Assembly (NCBI RefSeq): GCF_025685605.1
Contig: NZ_JAGTUT010000003.1
Span: forward strand, 62,001-126,000
Direction: 5' to 3'
DNA from: Granulicella arctica
GTDB lineage: Bacteria; Acidobacteriota; Terriglobia; Terriglobales; Acidobacteriaceae
Length of the DNA stretch: 64,000 nt
Notes under the pieces: generated by a model
Database searches by the model: none
What the model was told of the DNA's origin: nothing
What the model saw: only the letters and a program-made list of their open reading frames with translations
Translations under genes and position numbers: made by a program
Part shown: positions 26,337 through 35,246 of the stretch, in pieces
Layout of the letters: the number at the start of each line of letters is the position of its first letter
How positions within the stretch are numbered: the first letter of the stretch is position 1

Positions 26337-27083
26337 CTAAATCTCTGAGCCTCCACTGCTCCTTTGCAGCATCTTCCTGAAATTGCTTGCAATCTTCTCT
26401 TCAGTAGTACTGATCGGCAACGACCATAAGTTACTAAGCTGCTCAACGACTTGATGGAGATGTATTGGACGGGATGATGCTCGCCCCACTCTGGTGTAGG
26501 GTCCATCTGTCTCAAGAAGACAACACGAGGGCGGAACTCCAGCCAACAGTTCTCTACCGCTGCTGCTCTTCAGCATTGCGCTGTTGACTGAAAGAAAGTG
26601 GCCGTCGTCGAGTATTTGTGACAACACCTCCTTCGTTCCGGTGTACCAATGGAACGTTGCACCCGTGACTGAATGGTCACGAAGACATGTGAGAACTTCG
26701 GATTCAGCTTTCCGCGAATGAATTGAGAGGATCTTGGCCTTTCCTGCAATCCGTTCTAACACGAATCGAAACGAATCAATCTGCTTCTGTTTGGTGCCGA
26801 TGCTATCTTTGGAAAAGTCGAGTCCGACTTCACCAATGTATGAGGTCAAAGGTTCGAGCTGTGAGAAGAGAGCCAATTCAAGGTGCGAATGCGGAGCCAG
26901 AATCGGATGTAATCCCAAGGAGAGCCGAACATTTTTTAAGCGTGAAGCAGGTTCTTTACCGGCCGCGAAATGACTAGGAAGGTTCGTCACTGCGACGATT
27001 GTCACGCCAGCACGCTCCGCCTCCTTCGCAATCTCACGAGGGTTCGGGTAGCGGTCCAAGTGGCAATGCATATCGAGGATCAA
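26337..27083 (-). CDS. qatD: QatD: TatD-family DNase of the Qat anti-phage system
   Basis: The 248-residue protein has the TatD TIM-barrel metal sites: 'MILDMHCHLDRYPNP' (H-x-H), 'SYIGEVGLDFSK' (Glu), 'KILSIHSRKAESEV' (His), 'ATFHWYTG' (His) and 'CCLLETDGPYTR' (Asp). Family length is about 260. The start overlaps the end of qatC by ATGA. TatD enzymes are metal-dependent DNases; in Qat the protein is the likely nuclease effector. It is the last gene of the qatA-B-C-D operon. The order and coupling make the assignment strong. Confidence 0.9.
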   Translation of the reverse strand: MILDMHCHLDRYPNPREIAKEAERAGVTIVAVTNLPSHFAAGKEPASRLKNVRLSLGLHPILAPHSHLELALFSQLEPLTSYIGEVGLDFSKDSIGTKQKQIDSFRFVLERIAGKAKILSIHSRKAESEVLTCLRDHSVTGATFHWYTGTKEVLSQILDDGHFLSVNSAMLKSSSGRELLAGVPPSCCLLETDGPYTRVGRASSRPIHLHQVVEQLSNLWSLPISTTEEKIASNFRKMLQRSSGGSEI

Positions 27084-28423
27084 TTTTTGATTCCAGCCAT
27101 TCGCTTAAGTTCCTTTGTGCCCTTCGCACGGAATAGCAATCGAATCTCTTCAAAGGCTCGAACAACGAGATCTGCATAGCTGTCCAACAGGCTCACGTCT
27201 AACGAACCGTTTGCCAAAAGGAGGGTGGCAATCTCCCGCCGAGATGGGTTTCTTTGCACGAACGATAGACACGCACGGAGATCCGCGGGCCCTTCGGTCT
27301 CAGTGTCATTGAAGTCGACTTCACCGGCGCAGATGTCGCTCCCATAGAGCTCGTTGTCGAGGCCTGCGGATTGGAGAGCAGCGCGGCGGTAAATGCAGGG
27401 CATGCACCGACCGCATGACTTCACATGCTTATTCGCCCATATCCTTTTGTGTCCGCGCTTCGCGCACGAAACTGAAGACGCAACGAGTTTTTGGAAAAGC
27501 GCCTGGTTGACGCATGTGCGAGCTACCTCACCCTTTGTCTTCATCATGAGAGGATTTTCTATGGAATATTTCAGTCCCACTTTTGCGAAGACTTGTGCAA
27601 GCAGAGCAATGTAGAACGGGTGTGCGGTGCGCGTACTACAAGATCCTCGACGTGAAGGACTAAGTGGAACGTTTAGCGCGATCGTACCATTCTCTGGCAG
27701 GATAAGCGGGCCTTCGAATCCGTATCCGGATGCTACACACACCGCGACCGCGATGAACAAAAGGGAGCGACCCCGTAACGTAATCTCGGAAGACTCGCCG
27801 GTATTGCCAACACGTACCAGAGATTGAGCAATACGGCCCGGGTATGTTTTACGAAGGACCGGCAGAATGTTCTTTTGATCCCCGAAGGGCCCGCTCATTT
27901 GCCCGTCATGATGTCCGGCGAGAAGAAGACCTTTGCTCGGATTGCCTTCCAGCCAATCGATCACGCCTGCGAGTGAATCCATCCCTCCAGAGAACAAGGA
28001 GACGGCACCGATTTCTGCGATCTTTGGAATCACGCGGCCCACCGCGGAAGCACCGAGCAGTTGACGTTTGGCCTTAACAAAATTGAAGGTCCACGTATCT
28101 CCAGTCAAGAAAGAAACACAGGTATTCAAACTACTGGACGCATTGGCCCATAGGCAGGTTTCGCTAACCGGGATGGTGACATCAAAGACGCGGGTCCAGG
28201 CGTTCGATGCATCGGTTCTCAGAACGATTTTATCGAGGCTGTAAACCGTGGCCGCAATCAGTAGAAAATCAGCTGCGAGTCGGCTTGGCACGCGTTTCAA
28301 TTCGAAGGCCGTCGCTTGCACATCGAGTGTGCCGAGCGATTTGCCGTCATGATCATTGATGCTGACAACCGGGAATTTCTCTGATGTAGAAGCTAGTTTG
28401 TCCACCACAACCGTGTAAGGCAT
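27080..28423 (-). CDS. qatC: QatC: QueC-like ATP-dependent enzyme of the Qat system
   Basis: The 447-residue protein has a central QueC-like PP-loop domain: 'GAVSLFSGGMDSLAGVIDW' (S-G-G-x-D-S) near residue 150, and 'SCGRCMPCIYRRAAL' near residue 350, a C-x2-C-x2-C zinc-type motif as in QueC. Extra N- and C-terminal regions (about 140 and 90 residues) go beyond QueC and are typical of QatC. ATG 28423 overlaps the qatB stop (TAATG), so this start is preferred to an upstream in-frame one. QueC makes the nitrile of 7-cyano-7-deazaguanine; in Qat a related chemistry acting on a partner protein has been proposed. Confidence 0.9.
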   Translation of the reverse strand: MPYTVVVDKLASTSEKFPVVSINDHDGKSLGTLDVQATAFELKRVPSRLAADFLLIAATVYSLDKIVLRTDASNAWTRVFDVTIPVSETCLWANASSSLNTCVSFLTGDTWTFNFVKAKRQLLGASAVGRVIPKIAEIGAVSLFSGGMDSLAGVIDWLEGNPSKGLLLAGHHDGQMSGPFGDQKNILPVLRKTYPGRIAQSLVRVGNTGESSEITLRGRSLLFIAVAVCVASGYGFEGPLILPENGTIALNVPLSPSRRGSCSTRTAHPFYIALLAQVFAKVGLKYSIENPLMMKTKGEVARTCVNQALFQKLVASSVSCAKRGHKRIWANKHVKSCGRCMPCIYRRAALQSAGLDNELYGSDICAGEVDFNDTETEGPADLRACLSFVQRNPSRREIATLLLANGSLDVSLLDSYADLVVRAFEEIRLLFRAKGTKELKRMAGIKN

Positions 28424-29157
28424 TAGGCTCCAAAGACCTCCAGCGTCTGCGCGCAAATATCGTTTACGATGTTCGCTCCATCGGCTCCTCCCCAGTCAAC
28501 CTTCGACAAGTCGCGTTCCAAGGCTCGGCCGGCCAGGGAAGACCCAATGAACTCCCTGATCTGACCAAGAAAAGACACCGCTTGCTGCGCTCCTACTCGT
28601 TGCACCAAGCGTTCGTAAAAGACGCGACTGAATTGCTCGAAGATGTAGTGACCGAAATAGCGTTCCAACAATCCTTCGATATTGAGTTCCAGATTAGAGA
28701 GAATCGCTTCCACCTCTTCTACGGTCTTGGCTTCGGCTAGAAGTTCTTCTTGAAGATCGGAGAGCGCTTGACGTGCATCGGCGTCGTCAACCGTGCTTGA
28801 TTCGCCACCCAGTCGATCGAGGAGCGTGTTCAGCACGTCGCTGACGGACATGCCACCGAGATCTCCCAGCCCGGCGCGTGTGGCGGCTTCGGAAAGGCCA
28901 TACTGCTGAACATCAGAGATGAAGTTTGCTAAGCGACCTGCTGCGGCGCGGGCTGGTGCGGCAGATCCGGCCCCGCCCGATGCACCTTGCCTGTCGCCCC
29001 TAGACATCTCCACCTTGCCGCCGTTGGCATGAACTACCTTCTGGAGGAGTCGCCGAAGCTTGGCAGCTGGAATGACACCGTCTTTAGCGAGCCGCGTGAC
29101 ATCGGCCTTTACATGTTCCCAACTGGGGGGCGCGTCGTAAGGAGCGGATGTACCCAC
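28423..29157 (-). CDS. qatB: QatB: uncharacterised component of the Qat system
   Basis: The 244-residue protein starts at GTG 29157, overlapping the qatA stop (TAGTG), and ends overlapping qatC (TAATG). The N-terminus is M-G-T-S, followed by a helical part, an Ala/Gly-rich linker (GASGGAGSAAPARAAAGR) and a long helical domain ('VEEVEAILSNLELNIEGLLERYFGHYIFEQFSRVFYERLVQRVG'). No catalytic motif is seen, as expected for QatB. Gly2 would become the N-terminal residue after Met removal, which matters if QatC modifies it. The call rests on position between qatA and qatC plus general resemblance. Confidence 0.85.
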   Translation of the reverse strand: MGTSAPYDAPPSWEHVKADVTRLAKDGVIPAAKLRRLLQKVVHANGGKVEMSRGDRQGASGGAGSAAPARAAAGRLANFISDVQQYGLSEAATRAGLGDLGGMSVSDVLNTLLDRLGGESSTVDDADARQALSDLQEELLAEAKTVEEVEAILSNLELNIEGLLERYFGHYIFEQFSRVFYERLVQRVGAQQAVSFLGQIREFIGSSLAGRALERDLSKVDWGGADGANIVNDICAQTLEVFGA

Positions 29158-31079
29158 TATTTCTTGCCCCCCTTAAGTGTTGTCCTGTACGCGGCTCCAA
29201 TTTTTTCATTCGACTCCTTTAGCCGGTCGAGGGCAGGCTGGAGTACTAACCGAAATTCCGAATGGGCATTAACAAGGTTTCCTACATCGGTGCCTGCGGC
29301 GATGTTTGCCCTTGAAAATGGAACTTTGAGAAGAATGCCATTGTACTGTTCTCCGGCGCCTGCGATGCCTTTTTCCATTAGCAAGCGAATCGCATCAAAC
29401 CCCTTCTTATCGTCCGGCTGACGCATTATTGCTTGGTCAAGGAGTTCGTAGAGCATCTTAAATTCGTCGCCGCTTAGCTGCTTCGCTGTTTCGAGGCCGG
29501 CGTTCCGCTGTACTGTGACGCCCGATAGAAGGTCTGCCAGTACTGCCCTTGTGAGCGGGCTCACCATCGACAGACCGGCGAAGGTCGCATCTAGCTTATC
29601 CCTCGCAATCCAGAAGTAGTCCCTTAAGTCGACGTGCGCCAGAGCCGGTTCAAGAGCGATCCACTGCCGGGTAGCTTTATCCCGCCACCCCTTGATGAGA
29701 TCTTTAGCAGCCTCGTTAAAGGCGCTTTCGTCTGAACCGGCTTTCTCAAGAGCAGCGAGTTCACCTGGAAGGCCTGCCTGGCTGGCCTGCTTCGCAAATA
29801 GGTCTTTAAACAATCCATCGTCGGTGTATTCGAGGATCATGAGCTTGACGAGCACGTCGTCTTTGATATGACTCAGCTTCGCGACCTTCGCAAGCTTCTT
29901 CCGCAGAATGAACGCATTCAAAAAGCGTTTCACCTGCCGTGGATTGCCTTCAAGTCCTTTAGCAATCAACGGGGCTGCAGTGGCGGAGAAAATGAGGGAT
30001 TCGCTGAGCGATCCATTAGGCTCTTTACCCAATGTCTCTTTCACCTTGGCGAACCCGAACGCGCTGTAGCGATTGGCCGTCCGTTCCTTGTGGCTTTGAA
30101 CGATACAGCGATCCGCATCGTCCTTCCCGAGGTAGAGTCCGCAAAATAACAGAGACATATAGGTCTCAATCTCCGAACTGGAGAGTCGCGGTAGGCGGTA
30201 AGGAATTTGGATTACCTTTTCCAAGTAGTCCTTCACCAAACGTTTGTTCTCTTCTGGTTCGTCACCGCCCGCCCGCTCCGCATAGCGGAGGCGAATCGCA
30301 TGCTCAACGATGCGTGGATCAGCACCGATGACAAAGGCAGTAGATGGAACGCTTAAGAATAGCTTGATGGCTTCGAGGTTTTCGATTACGCGTTCGGGAC
30401 TGCATCTATCGAGGTCGTCAATCAAAACAACGAGAGTTTTTATGTCGCTGTCCTCGAGAAGCTTGCTGAATCGTTCGCGAAAGGTTCGGACGTTGAAGGC
30501 GTGTTCTTCCTCTTTGGCTTTGAACCAAGATTCTTCGCTTTGCGCCTTCTCGCTACTCCCTTCGTGTGTTGGCTTGTCTTTGGCGGCGTGACCCGGTCCT
30601 ACGGAAGCGGCGAGGACGGCCGGAATGGCGGACATGCCACCCGTCGCGGCAGCCGCTGCCGCCGGCACGACAATATGCTTGAAACCGAATTTAGCGATCC
30701 GCATCCATTCGACCGACTTGAGCAGCTATACGGCCTTGTCGCGAATCTTCGGCCCAAATCTCTTATGATCGCCCAAGGCGAGAAGAATAGATGAGAGGAT
30801 CGCAGATTTTGCATCTTCATAGCCCTCGAAGAGCCAGCCATTGAAGTAAACAACAGCGATGTCTTGGTAGAGAGCTTGTTCAACGTCTTCATCAGTCCAG
30901 TTCTCCGACGCGAGATCGCGTTTAAGCATCTTCATTATGCTCGTCTTACCGCCACCCCAGTCGCCGAACACCCCAATGGTGACGGGCAACATCTTGTCGT
31001 CTGAAACGACGCTGCGGATAAGGTCCGCGTGAACCTGAAATCCGATCAGATCATCTGAAGTCTCATTATCCGCCCACAT
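29157..31079 (-). pseudogene. qatA: QatA: KAP-type P-loop ATPase of the Qat system, interrupted by an in-frame amber codon
   Basis: ATG 31079 follows GGAAGGGG. The first 117 codons include 'MLPVTIGVFGDWGGGKTSIMKML' (Walker A G-D-W-G-G-G-K-T). TAG at 30728-30726 then interrupts the frame, and the same frame continues as LLKSVEWMRIAKFGFKH through 'IKTLVVLIDDLDRCSPERVIENLEAIKLFL' (KAP Walker B, D-D-L-D-R) and 'AFVIGADPRIVEHAI' to 29157. Reconstructed length is about 640 residues. A CAG-to-TAG change would explain it. Unless suppressed or a base-call error, Walker A and B lie on separate polypeptides. The downstream genes are intact and coupled. Confidence 0.85.
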
Positions 31080-31396
31080 ACAATAAACCCCTTCCGGCAA
31101 TTAAAGAATGACGTGTCAATGGAGGCTAACCCAGCGCATCCTTTTGGAGAGGTTGAGCGATTACAGCGCGCAGTTCAGAGTTGACGAGATGCCGATCAAG
31201 TTTACATGGAAAGATCCGTTCGCTTGGGCCGGAGTCGCGTTCTCCTGCTTCTGCTGCGACGAACAGAAACTTCTCCCGCCACCCTGCGGTTCTCATAAGT
31301 CGCATTATCGTCAGTAATTAGTCACACCCCTCCCAAACAAGGCCAGCGTGAGCTGGCCTGTTCCATTGCTCATTCGCTCACTTCAGGAGACCCCTC
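31080..31396. promoter_or_regulatory. Divergent intergenic region between qatA and the SNF2-like helicase
   Basis: This 317-base region separates the minus-strand qat operon from the plus-strand helicase. A perfect hairpin GGCCAGC-GTGA-GCTGGCC lies at 31341-31358 in the helicase leader, 40 bases before its ATG. A small open frame (31108-31317) has no family features and is not annotated. Promoters for both directions must lie here. Confidence 0.45.
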
Positions 31397-33706
31397 ATGG
31401 AAACTTACTTCGACTACCTGCGCGCGATGGCTCCTGAACTGGGCTCGCGCATCGTGGAGACTTACCCCGCGCTTCAGTCACCCAAGGACGATGTCGCTCC
31501 CCGTCTAAGCTCGCTTCTCCGTTCCCCGCTGCCTGCTCAGGCTCTCGCGATCACTGGACTAGCCAAGTACCTGAAGACCGCCCGCGCAGCCCGTATTGTG
31601 GCGGAGTGCGGGGCAGGGAAGACCTTCATGTCGCTGGGCACGATCCACGTACATGCCGGCGACAAACCGTACACGTCGCTCGTGATGTGCCCACCACACA
31701 TCGTCCACAAGTGGGCGCGTGAGGCGCTTCTCACGGTCCCCGGAGGCAGAGCGTTCATCATCGAGGACCTGCGCAACGGCGGCGACCCGAAGAACACGCA
31801 TGGCATCGTGGAGGTCAAGCTCGAGAAAGGGAAGACCATCGTCCGTGGCCTGACCACAACTCTCCCGAAGTTGCGCAGCATGGGACGTGCTGGCTGGCGC
31901 GCTCTTTGCCCTGGTCCGGCTTTCTTCATCATGGGCAAGGAGAAGGGCAAGCTCGGCTACTTCTGGAAACATGCTTTCAATGTGGCCAAGAGCGGCCGCG
32001 ACCTCGGGGGCTTGATCAACCCCGACACAGGCCATGCGATCCCGTCGCAGGAGGGTGGTTTCCTCACTCGGCTGGATCTCCGGGAGGCCAAATTCCATGA
32101 GACCTATACGGCAGGGAAGACGGGCACCACCCGGTTCTCTCCTCTGTGGCAGGCTGATGGCAGCAAGATACAGCGTATGGCGCCGCTCGACTTCATCGGC
32201 CGGTATATGAAGGGCTGGTGGGACTACTCGATCGCCGACGAGTTGCACCAACTTGCCGGCGACACAGCACAGGGCAACGGCCTCGGAGTTCTCGCCCGTT
32301 GTGCCGAAAAGCTGATTGCGCTGACGGGCACGCTCATGGGAGGCTATGCCGACGACCTGTTCAACATCTTCTACCGCATGGAACCGCGGCGGATGGTGGC
32401 GGCCGGGTACGAGGCAGGCAGCCAGGGGCGGCGGGACTTTCAGGAGCAATACGGCGTCCTTGAGACCGTGGAGAAGGTCCGCGAGACCGACAATGCCTGC
32501 TCGAAAGCCCAAAAGCGCACCGTCCAGGTTCTCCGCAAACCCGGCGCGTCACCCCTTCTCTTCGGCAAGTACCTGATGGAGTCGACAGCCTTCATCACGC
32601 TTGAAGACATCTCCGATCAGCTGCCGTCGTACGAGGAAAGCGTGCTGACCGTGGACATGGACGGGGAGCTCGCCACAGCGTACGAAGAGATCGAGAAGGA
32701 CATCACCTCCGCCATGAAGGAGCACAGGGGCAACAAGAGCCTGATGAGCGTCATGCTCAACACGCTTCTGCTGTATCCGGACCACCCCTTTGGCATCGAG
32801 GAGATCTGGGGCAAGAAGTTTGATCCGAAGGAAGGCTGCATGGTGCCCTTCTTCGTGACCAATCCGTCCAGCCTGCCGGAAACCGAGGTATACGCCAAGG
32901 AGGAGCGTCTGATCGAGGACATCCGGGAGGAGCTGAAGCAGGGCAGGCGGTGCCAGGTCTACGCTACGTTCACAGGCAAGCACGATGTAACGGGGCGGTT
33001 GGCTCATGTTCTCGGGAACGCGGGCTTTCGAGTGGCGGTTCTCCGCTCCACGGTCCCCACGGACAAGCGGGAGGCCTGGTACGAGAAGCAGCTGAAGGAA
33101 GGGGTAGAGGTGGTCATCTGCCATCCCAAGCTGGTCGAGACCGGCCTCGATCTGCTGGCTTTCCCGACGCTCTACTTCTACGAGACCGGATATTCGCTCC
33201 ACACGCTGCGTCAGGCGAGCCGGCGATCGTGGCGGATCGGGCAGCACTTGCCGGTCCGGGTGAAGTTTCTGGCCTACAGCGGAACGATGCAGGAGACCTG
33301 CATCCGGCACATGGGCAAGAAGATGTTGGTCGCGCTCATGATGGAAGGCAAGTTCTCCGGCGAAGGGCTGCAGTCGCTCGATGCCAACGAGGATCTGCTG
33401 TCCGCCATGGCTCGTGAACTGGTCGAGAAGGGCGGGGTTGGTGAAACAGCCGATGCTGTCTGGAAGGACCTGGAGCGCGAACGGGCCAAGCAGGTACCGG
33501 CACCGAAGCCGATGGCAGAGGTGATCCCAATGCCAGTCACGCCGATCCAACTGGAGAAGGTTGAGGTTGTTCCCGAGTCAATCGAGCTTCCAGTCATGGC
33601 CGGTCTTCAGCTGGTCTTTCCTACCAACCCACGTTCGAAGCGAAAATCTGCCCCGCTCTGGCCAACCGGTCACACGCATGGCGAGCAGATGAGGCTGTTC
33701 GGCTGA
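31397..33706 (+). CDS. SNF2/DEAD-like superfamily 2 helicase of plasmid type
   Basis: The 769-residue protein is an SF2 ATPase. Motif I is 'AECGAGKTFMSLGTIH' near residue 73, motif Ia-like 'SLVMCPPHIVHKWAREAL', motif II 'SIADELHQL' (D-E-L-H) near 280, motif III 'IALTGTLMGG', and in the second RecA domain 'RCQVYATFTGKHDVTGRL', 'VVICHPKLVETGLDLL' and motif VI 'RQASRRSWRIGQ' near 615. The spacing between motifs Ia and II is long, with an insertion. AGGAG precedes the ATG. No nuclease domain is seen. It is likely a DNA translocase for plasmid processes and lies upstream of parDE and the PRTRC genes. Confidence 0.85.
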   Translation: METYFDYLRAMAPELGSRIVETYPALQSPKDDVAPRLSSLLRSPLPAQALAITGLAKYLKTARAARIVAECGAGKTFMSLGTIHVHAGDKPYTSLVMCPPHIVHKWAREALLTVPGGRAFIIEDLRNGGDPKNTHGIVEVKLEKGKTIVRGLTTTLPKLRSMGRAGWRALCPGPAFFIMGKEKGKLGYFWKHAFNVAKSGRDLGGLINPDTGHAIPSQEGGFLTRLDLREAKFHETYTAGKTGTTRFSPLWQADGSKIQRMAPLDFIGRYMKGWWDYSIADELHQLAGDTAQGNGLGVLARCAEKLIALTGTLMGGYADDLFNIFYRMEPRRMVAAGYEAGSQGRRDFQEQYGVLETVEKVRETDNACSKAQKRTVQVLRKPGASPLLFGKYLMESTAFITLEDISDQLPSYEESVLTVDMDGELATAYEEIEKDITSAMKEHRGNKSLMSVMLNTLLLYPDHPFGIEEIWGKKFDPKEGCMVPFFVTNPSSLPETEVYAKEERLIEDIREELKQGRRCQVYATFTGKHDVTGRLAHVLGNAGFRVAVLRSTVPTDKREAWYEKQLKEGVEVVICHPKLVETGLDLLAFPTLYFYETGYSLHTLRQASRRSWRIGQHLPVRVKFLAYSGTMQETCIRHMGKKMLVALMMEGKFSGEGLQSLDANEDLLSAMARELVEKGGVGETADAVWKDLERERAKQVPAPKPMAEVIPMPVTPIQLEKVEVVPESIELPVMAGLQLVFPTNPRSKRKSAPLWPTGHTHGEQMRLFG

Positions 33707-33832
33707 TTTACCCCCGCCAACCGCGCCCGAGAGGGGAGGAAATCTTCCCTCCCGGGCCCACTGCAAAAGAAATAAATGGAGGCACCAATGGAGGAATACA
33801 ATAGGATTCAATCCTACTCGGAGGCGGCACCC

Positions 33833-34114
33833 ATGCGCTCTACACAGCAACTCAGCATTACCCTCCCTAACGAAATGGCGGATCTGGTACGTGCCAAGGT
33901 AGAAGCTGGCGAGTACGCCACGGAAAGCGAAGTGATCAGGGATGGTCTCCGGACTCTTATCGCTCGTGATCGCGTCGTCGAAAATTGGCTTCACGAAAGC
34001 GTAGGTCCGGCTTTTGACGCTTTGAGAGCCGACCCGTCTCGGGCCGTTTCCGCAAAGCATGTTCGGGAAACACTCTCGACAGAACACAACAAAGCGGTTG
34101 CGAAGCAACGTTGA
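33833..34114 (+). CDS. parD: ParD-type RHH antitoxin
   Basis: The 93-residue protein has the ParD N-terminal ribbon-helix-helix: 'QQLSITLPNEMADLVRAKVEAGEYATESEVIRDGLRTLIARD'. The C-terminal tail wraps the toxin in this family. The ATG at 33833 follows GGAGG (33820-33824) and matches the family start; a longer version from 33776 is less likely. Its stop overlaps the parE start (TGATG). It neutralises ParE and represses its own operon. Confidence 0.9.
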   Translation: MRSTQQLSITLPNEMADLVRAKVEAGEYATESEVIRDGLRTLIARDRVVENWLHESVGPAFDALRADPSRAVSAKHVRETLSTEHNKAVAKQR

Positions 34115-34422
34115 TGCCCTACACGGTTGTTTTTACGCCTGAAGCAGAGGCGCAGCTGCTTGAGCTGTATGGCTACCTTGCGGTTGAAGCATCTCCGGAG
34201 ACCGCTGCGCGGTTCACAGACGGCATTGTCACCTATTGCGAGAGCTTGAGTACCTTTCCACTGCGAGGCACTCGCCGCGATGATGTACGGCTAGGGCTGC
34301 GCATCACCAGCTACCGTAAACGTGTTGTTGTTGCCTTTGCGGTTGACGCCGATCAGGTCCAGATTATCGGGATCTTCTACGGCGGTCAGAACTATGAGGC
34401 GATCCTTCAAGACGAAAACTAA
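34114..34422 (+). CDS. parE: ParE-type toxin (RelE/ParE superfamily)
   Basis: The 102-residue protein starts within the parD stop. It matches ParE: 'YTVVFTPEAEAQLLELYGYLAVEASPETAARFTDGIVTYCESLSTFPLRGTRRDDVRLGLRI' and 'VVVAFAVDADQVQIIGIFYGGQNYEAIL'. ParE toxins poison DNA gyrase. With parD it forms a post-segregational killing module that stabilises the plasmid. Two hairpins with T-rich tails follow. Confidence 0.92.
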   Translation: MPYTVVFTPEAEAQLLELYGYLAVEASPETAARFTDGIVTYCESLSTFPLRGTRRDDVRLGLRITSYRKRVVVAFAVDADQVQIIGIFYGGQNYEAILQDEN

Positions 34423-34461
34423 CGTCAGCTTCGTCACGTCTCTCACCTGTGCATCTAGCCC

Positions 34462-34525
34462 GCCCGTCCTCTGGACGGGCTTTCCTGTGTCTGGACCCGG
34501 CCTTCGTGCCGGGTCTTTCTGCTTT
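34462..34525 (+). terminator. Tandem intrinsic terminators after parDE
   Basis: GCCCGTCC (34462-34469), loop TCT, GGACGGGC (34473-34480), then TTTCCTGTGT. A second hairpin, GACCCGGC (34494-34501) with GCCGGGTC (34508-34515) around CTTCGT, is followed by TTTCTGCTTT. Both stems are perfect 8-bp GC stems with T-rich tails, so they act as terminators for parDE. Confidence 0.75.
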
Positions 34526-34555
34526 CAAGGAGATTCCATGGCCACTGCCGTTGCC

Positions 34556-34936
34556 CTAAACCTTCCGCGCCTCCTCTTTGCCATACAGCACGAGACCACA
34601 TGGCACCTGTTCGCCGTAGTGCTCACGCACGAGGACGATATAAGCAAGCACCTGGATCAGGTGATTGGGATACACCCCACCTCTGGCCGGCGGTCGAGCC
34701 GACTTCTTCAGCTCCACTGGGATGATTCCGTCCACATTGCGGATCAGACAGTCAGGTTTCCCTCGAAGTCCCAGCCGCTCTGAAACGAGCGTGGGTGGGC
34801 TCACCTGCTGGCTTTCGTGGTCCTGGTAGACGACGTCGCCATCCGGGATCCCGAGCGCCCTCTTTCGTTTTTGGCTGAGGCGTAGCAGCAGCACACCTAC
34901 AACCAGTGCACCCAAAGCTGCCAGCAGCAGGAGCAT
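34556..34936 (-). CDS. Cas4-like PD-(D/E)XK nuclease core with N-terminal membrane helix (second half of split pair)
   Basis: The 126-residue protein begins with a transmembrane helix (LLLLAALGALVVGVLLL). The nuclease core follows: 'LGLRGKPDCLIRNVDGIIPVELKKSARP' supplies P-D and E-L-K, and 'NHLIQVLAYIVLVREHYG' supplies the Q/Y helix. It stops at YGKEEARKV, before the C-terminal Cys cluster of Cas4/AddB-type enzymes, so the tail seems lost. The other strand there starts a different-looking leader with a ribosome site (AAGGAG at 34528-34533). It overlaps the preceding gene by TGATG. It is a membrane-bound exonuclease-like protein, probably truncated. Confidence 0.65.
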   Translation of the reverse strand: MLLLLAALGALVVGVLLLRLSQKRKRALGIPDGDVVYQDHESQQVSPPTLVSERLGLRGKPDCLIRNVDGIIPVELKKSARPPARGGVYPNHLIQVLAYIVLVREHYGEQVPCGLVLYGKEEARKV

Positions 34937-35184
34937 CAGAGCACCCGCCAGAGAGCCACAGCAAGCAACAGAAGAGCCAGGACCATAGCCGCGATACCGG
35001 CGCCACTCAGCGCATCAGTCCTCGCGATCTTTGCGCCTTGCGCCTGATGCCAAAGCTCCCCTTCAACCTGGGCTTCCCGTGCTTCAGCGCTGGACGGCTC
35101 TTTGCACACCATTTTTAGCCACCACGCACGTTGGCAGTACACAAACTCTGCCAGCTCGCTCACTCGTATCGGTCGGTCATTCAT
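34936..35184 (-). CDS. Cas4-like N-terminal module with membrane helix (first half of split pair)
   Basis: The 82-residue protein begins MNDRPIRVSELAEFVYCQR, matching the Cas4/Dna2 N-terminus with its first iron-sulfur Cys (V-Y-C-Q-R-A-W-W-L). A helical stretch (EAQVEGELWHQA) follows, then a C-terminal transmembrane helix (GIAAMVLALLLLAVALW). The nuclease residues are not here but in the next gene, whose start overlaps this stop (TGATG). Either the family is encoded as two subunits in this plasmid or a frameshift split one gene between two membrane helices. Confidence 0.62.
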   Translation of the reverse strand: MNDRPIRVSELAEFVYCQRAWWLKMVCKEPSSAEAREAQVEGELWHQAQGAKIARTDALSGAGIAAMVLALLLLAVALWRVL

Positions 35185-35246
35185 CACGTCTTGATTCGGC
35201 CTCAACTTCCGGTTTCCGTCAAATCCCATTCTTCAGAGGTACTTCT

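Noticed and set aside
26337-28423. Ordinary queuosine (queC) and tatD housekeeping genes
   Set aside because: The KAP ATPase and QatB genes, overlapping start/stop codons and QatC-specific extensions fit Qat defence better.
31559-33550. Long minus-strand frames (317 and 333 codons) opposite the SNF2-like helicase
   Set aside because: Both are shadows produced by GC-rich codon bias; the plus strand has complete helicase motifs.
34538-34783. Plus-strand frame with a good ribosome site, opposite the Cas4-like core
   Set aside because: The first residues (MATAVALN) may be a real gene start left by a junction, but the rest is antisense to PD-(D/E)XK motifs, so no gene is called.
34556-35184. Cas4 as evidence of a CRISPR system
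   Set aside because: No other cas gene or array is seen; stand-alone Cas4-like nucleases are common on plasmids.
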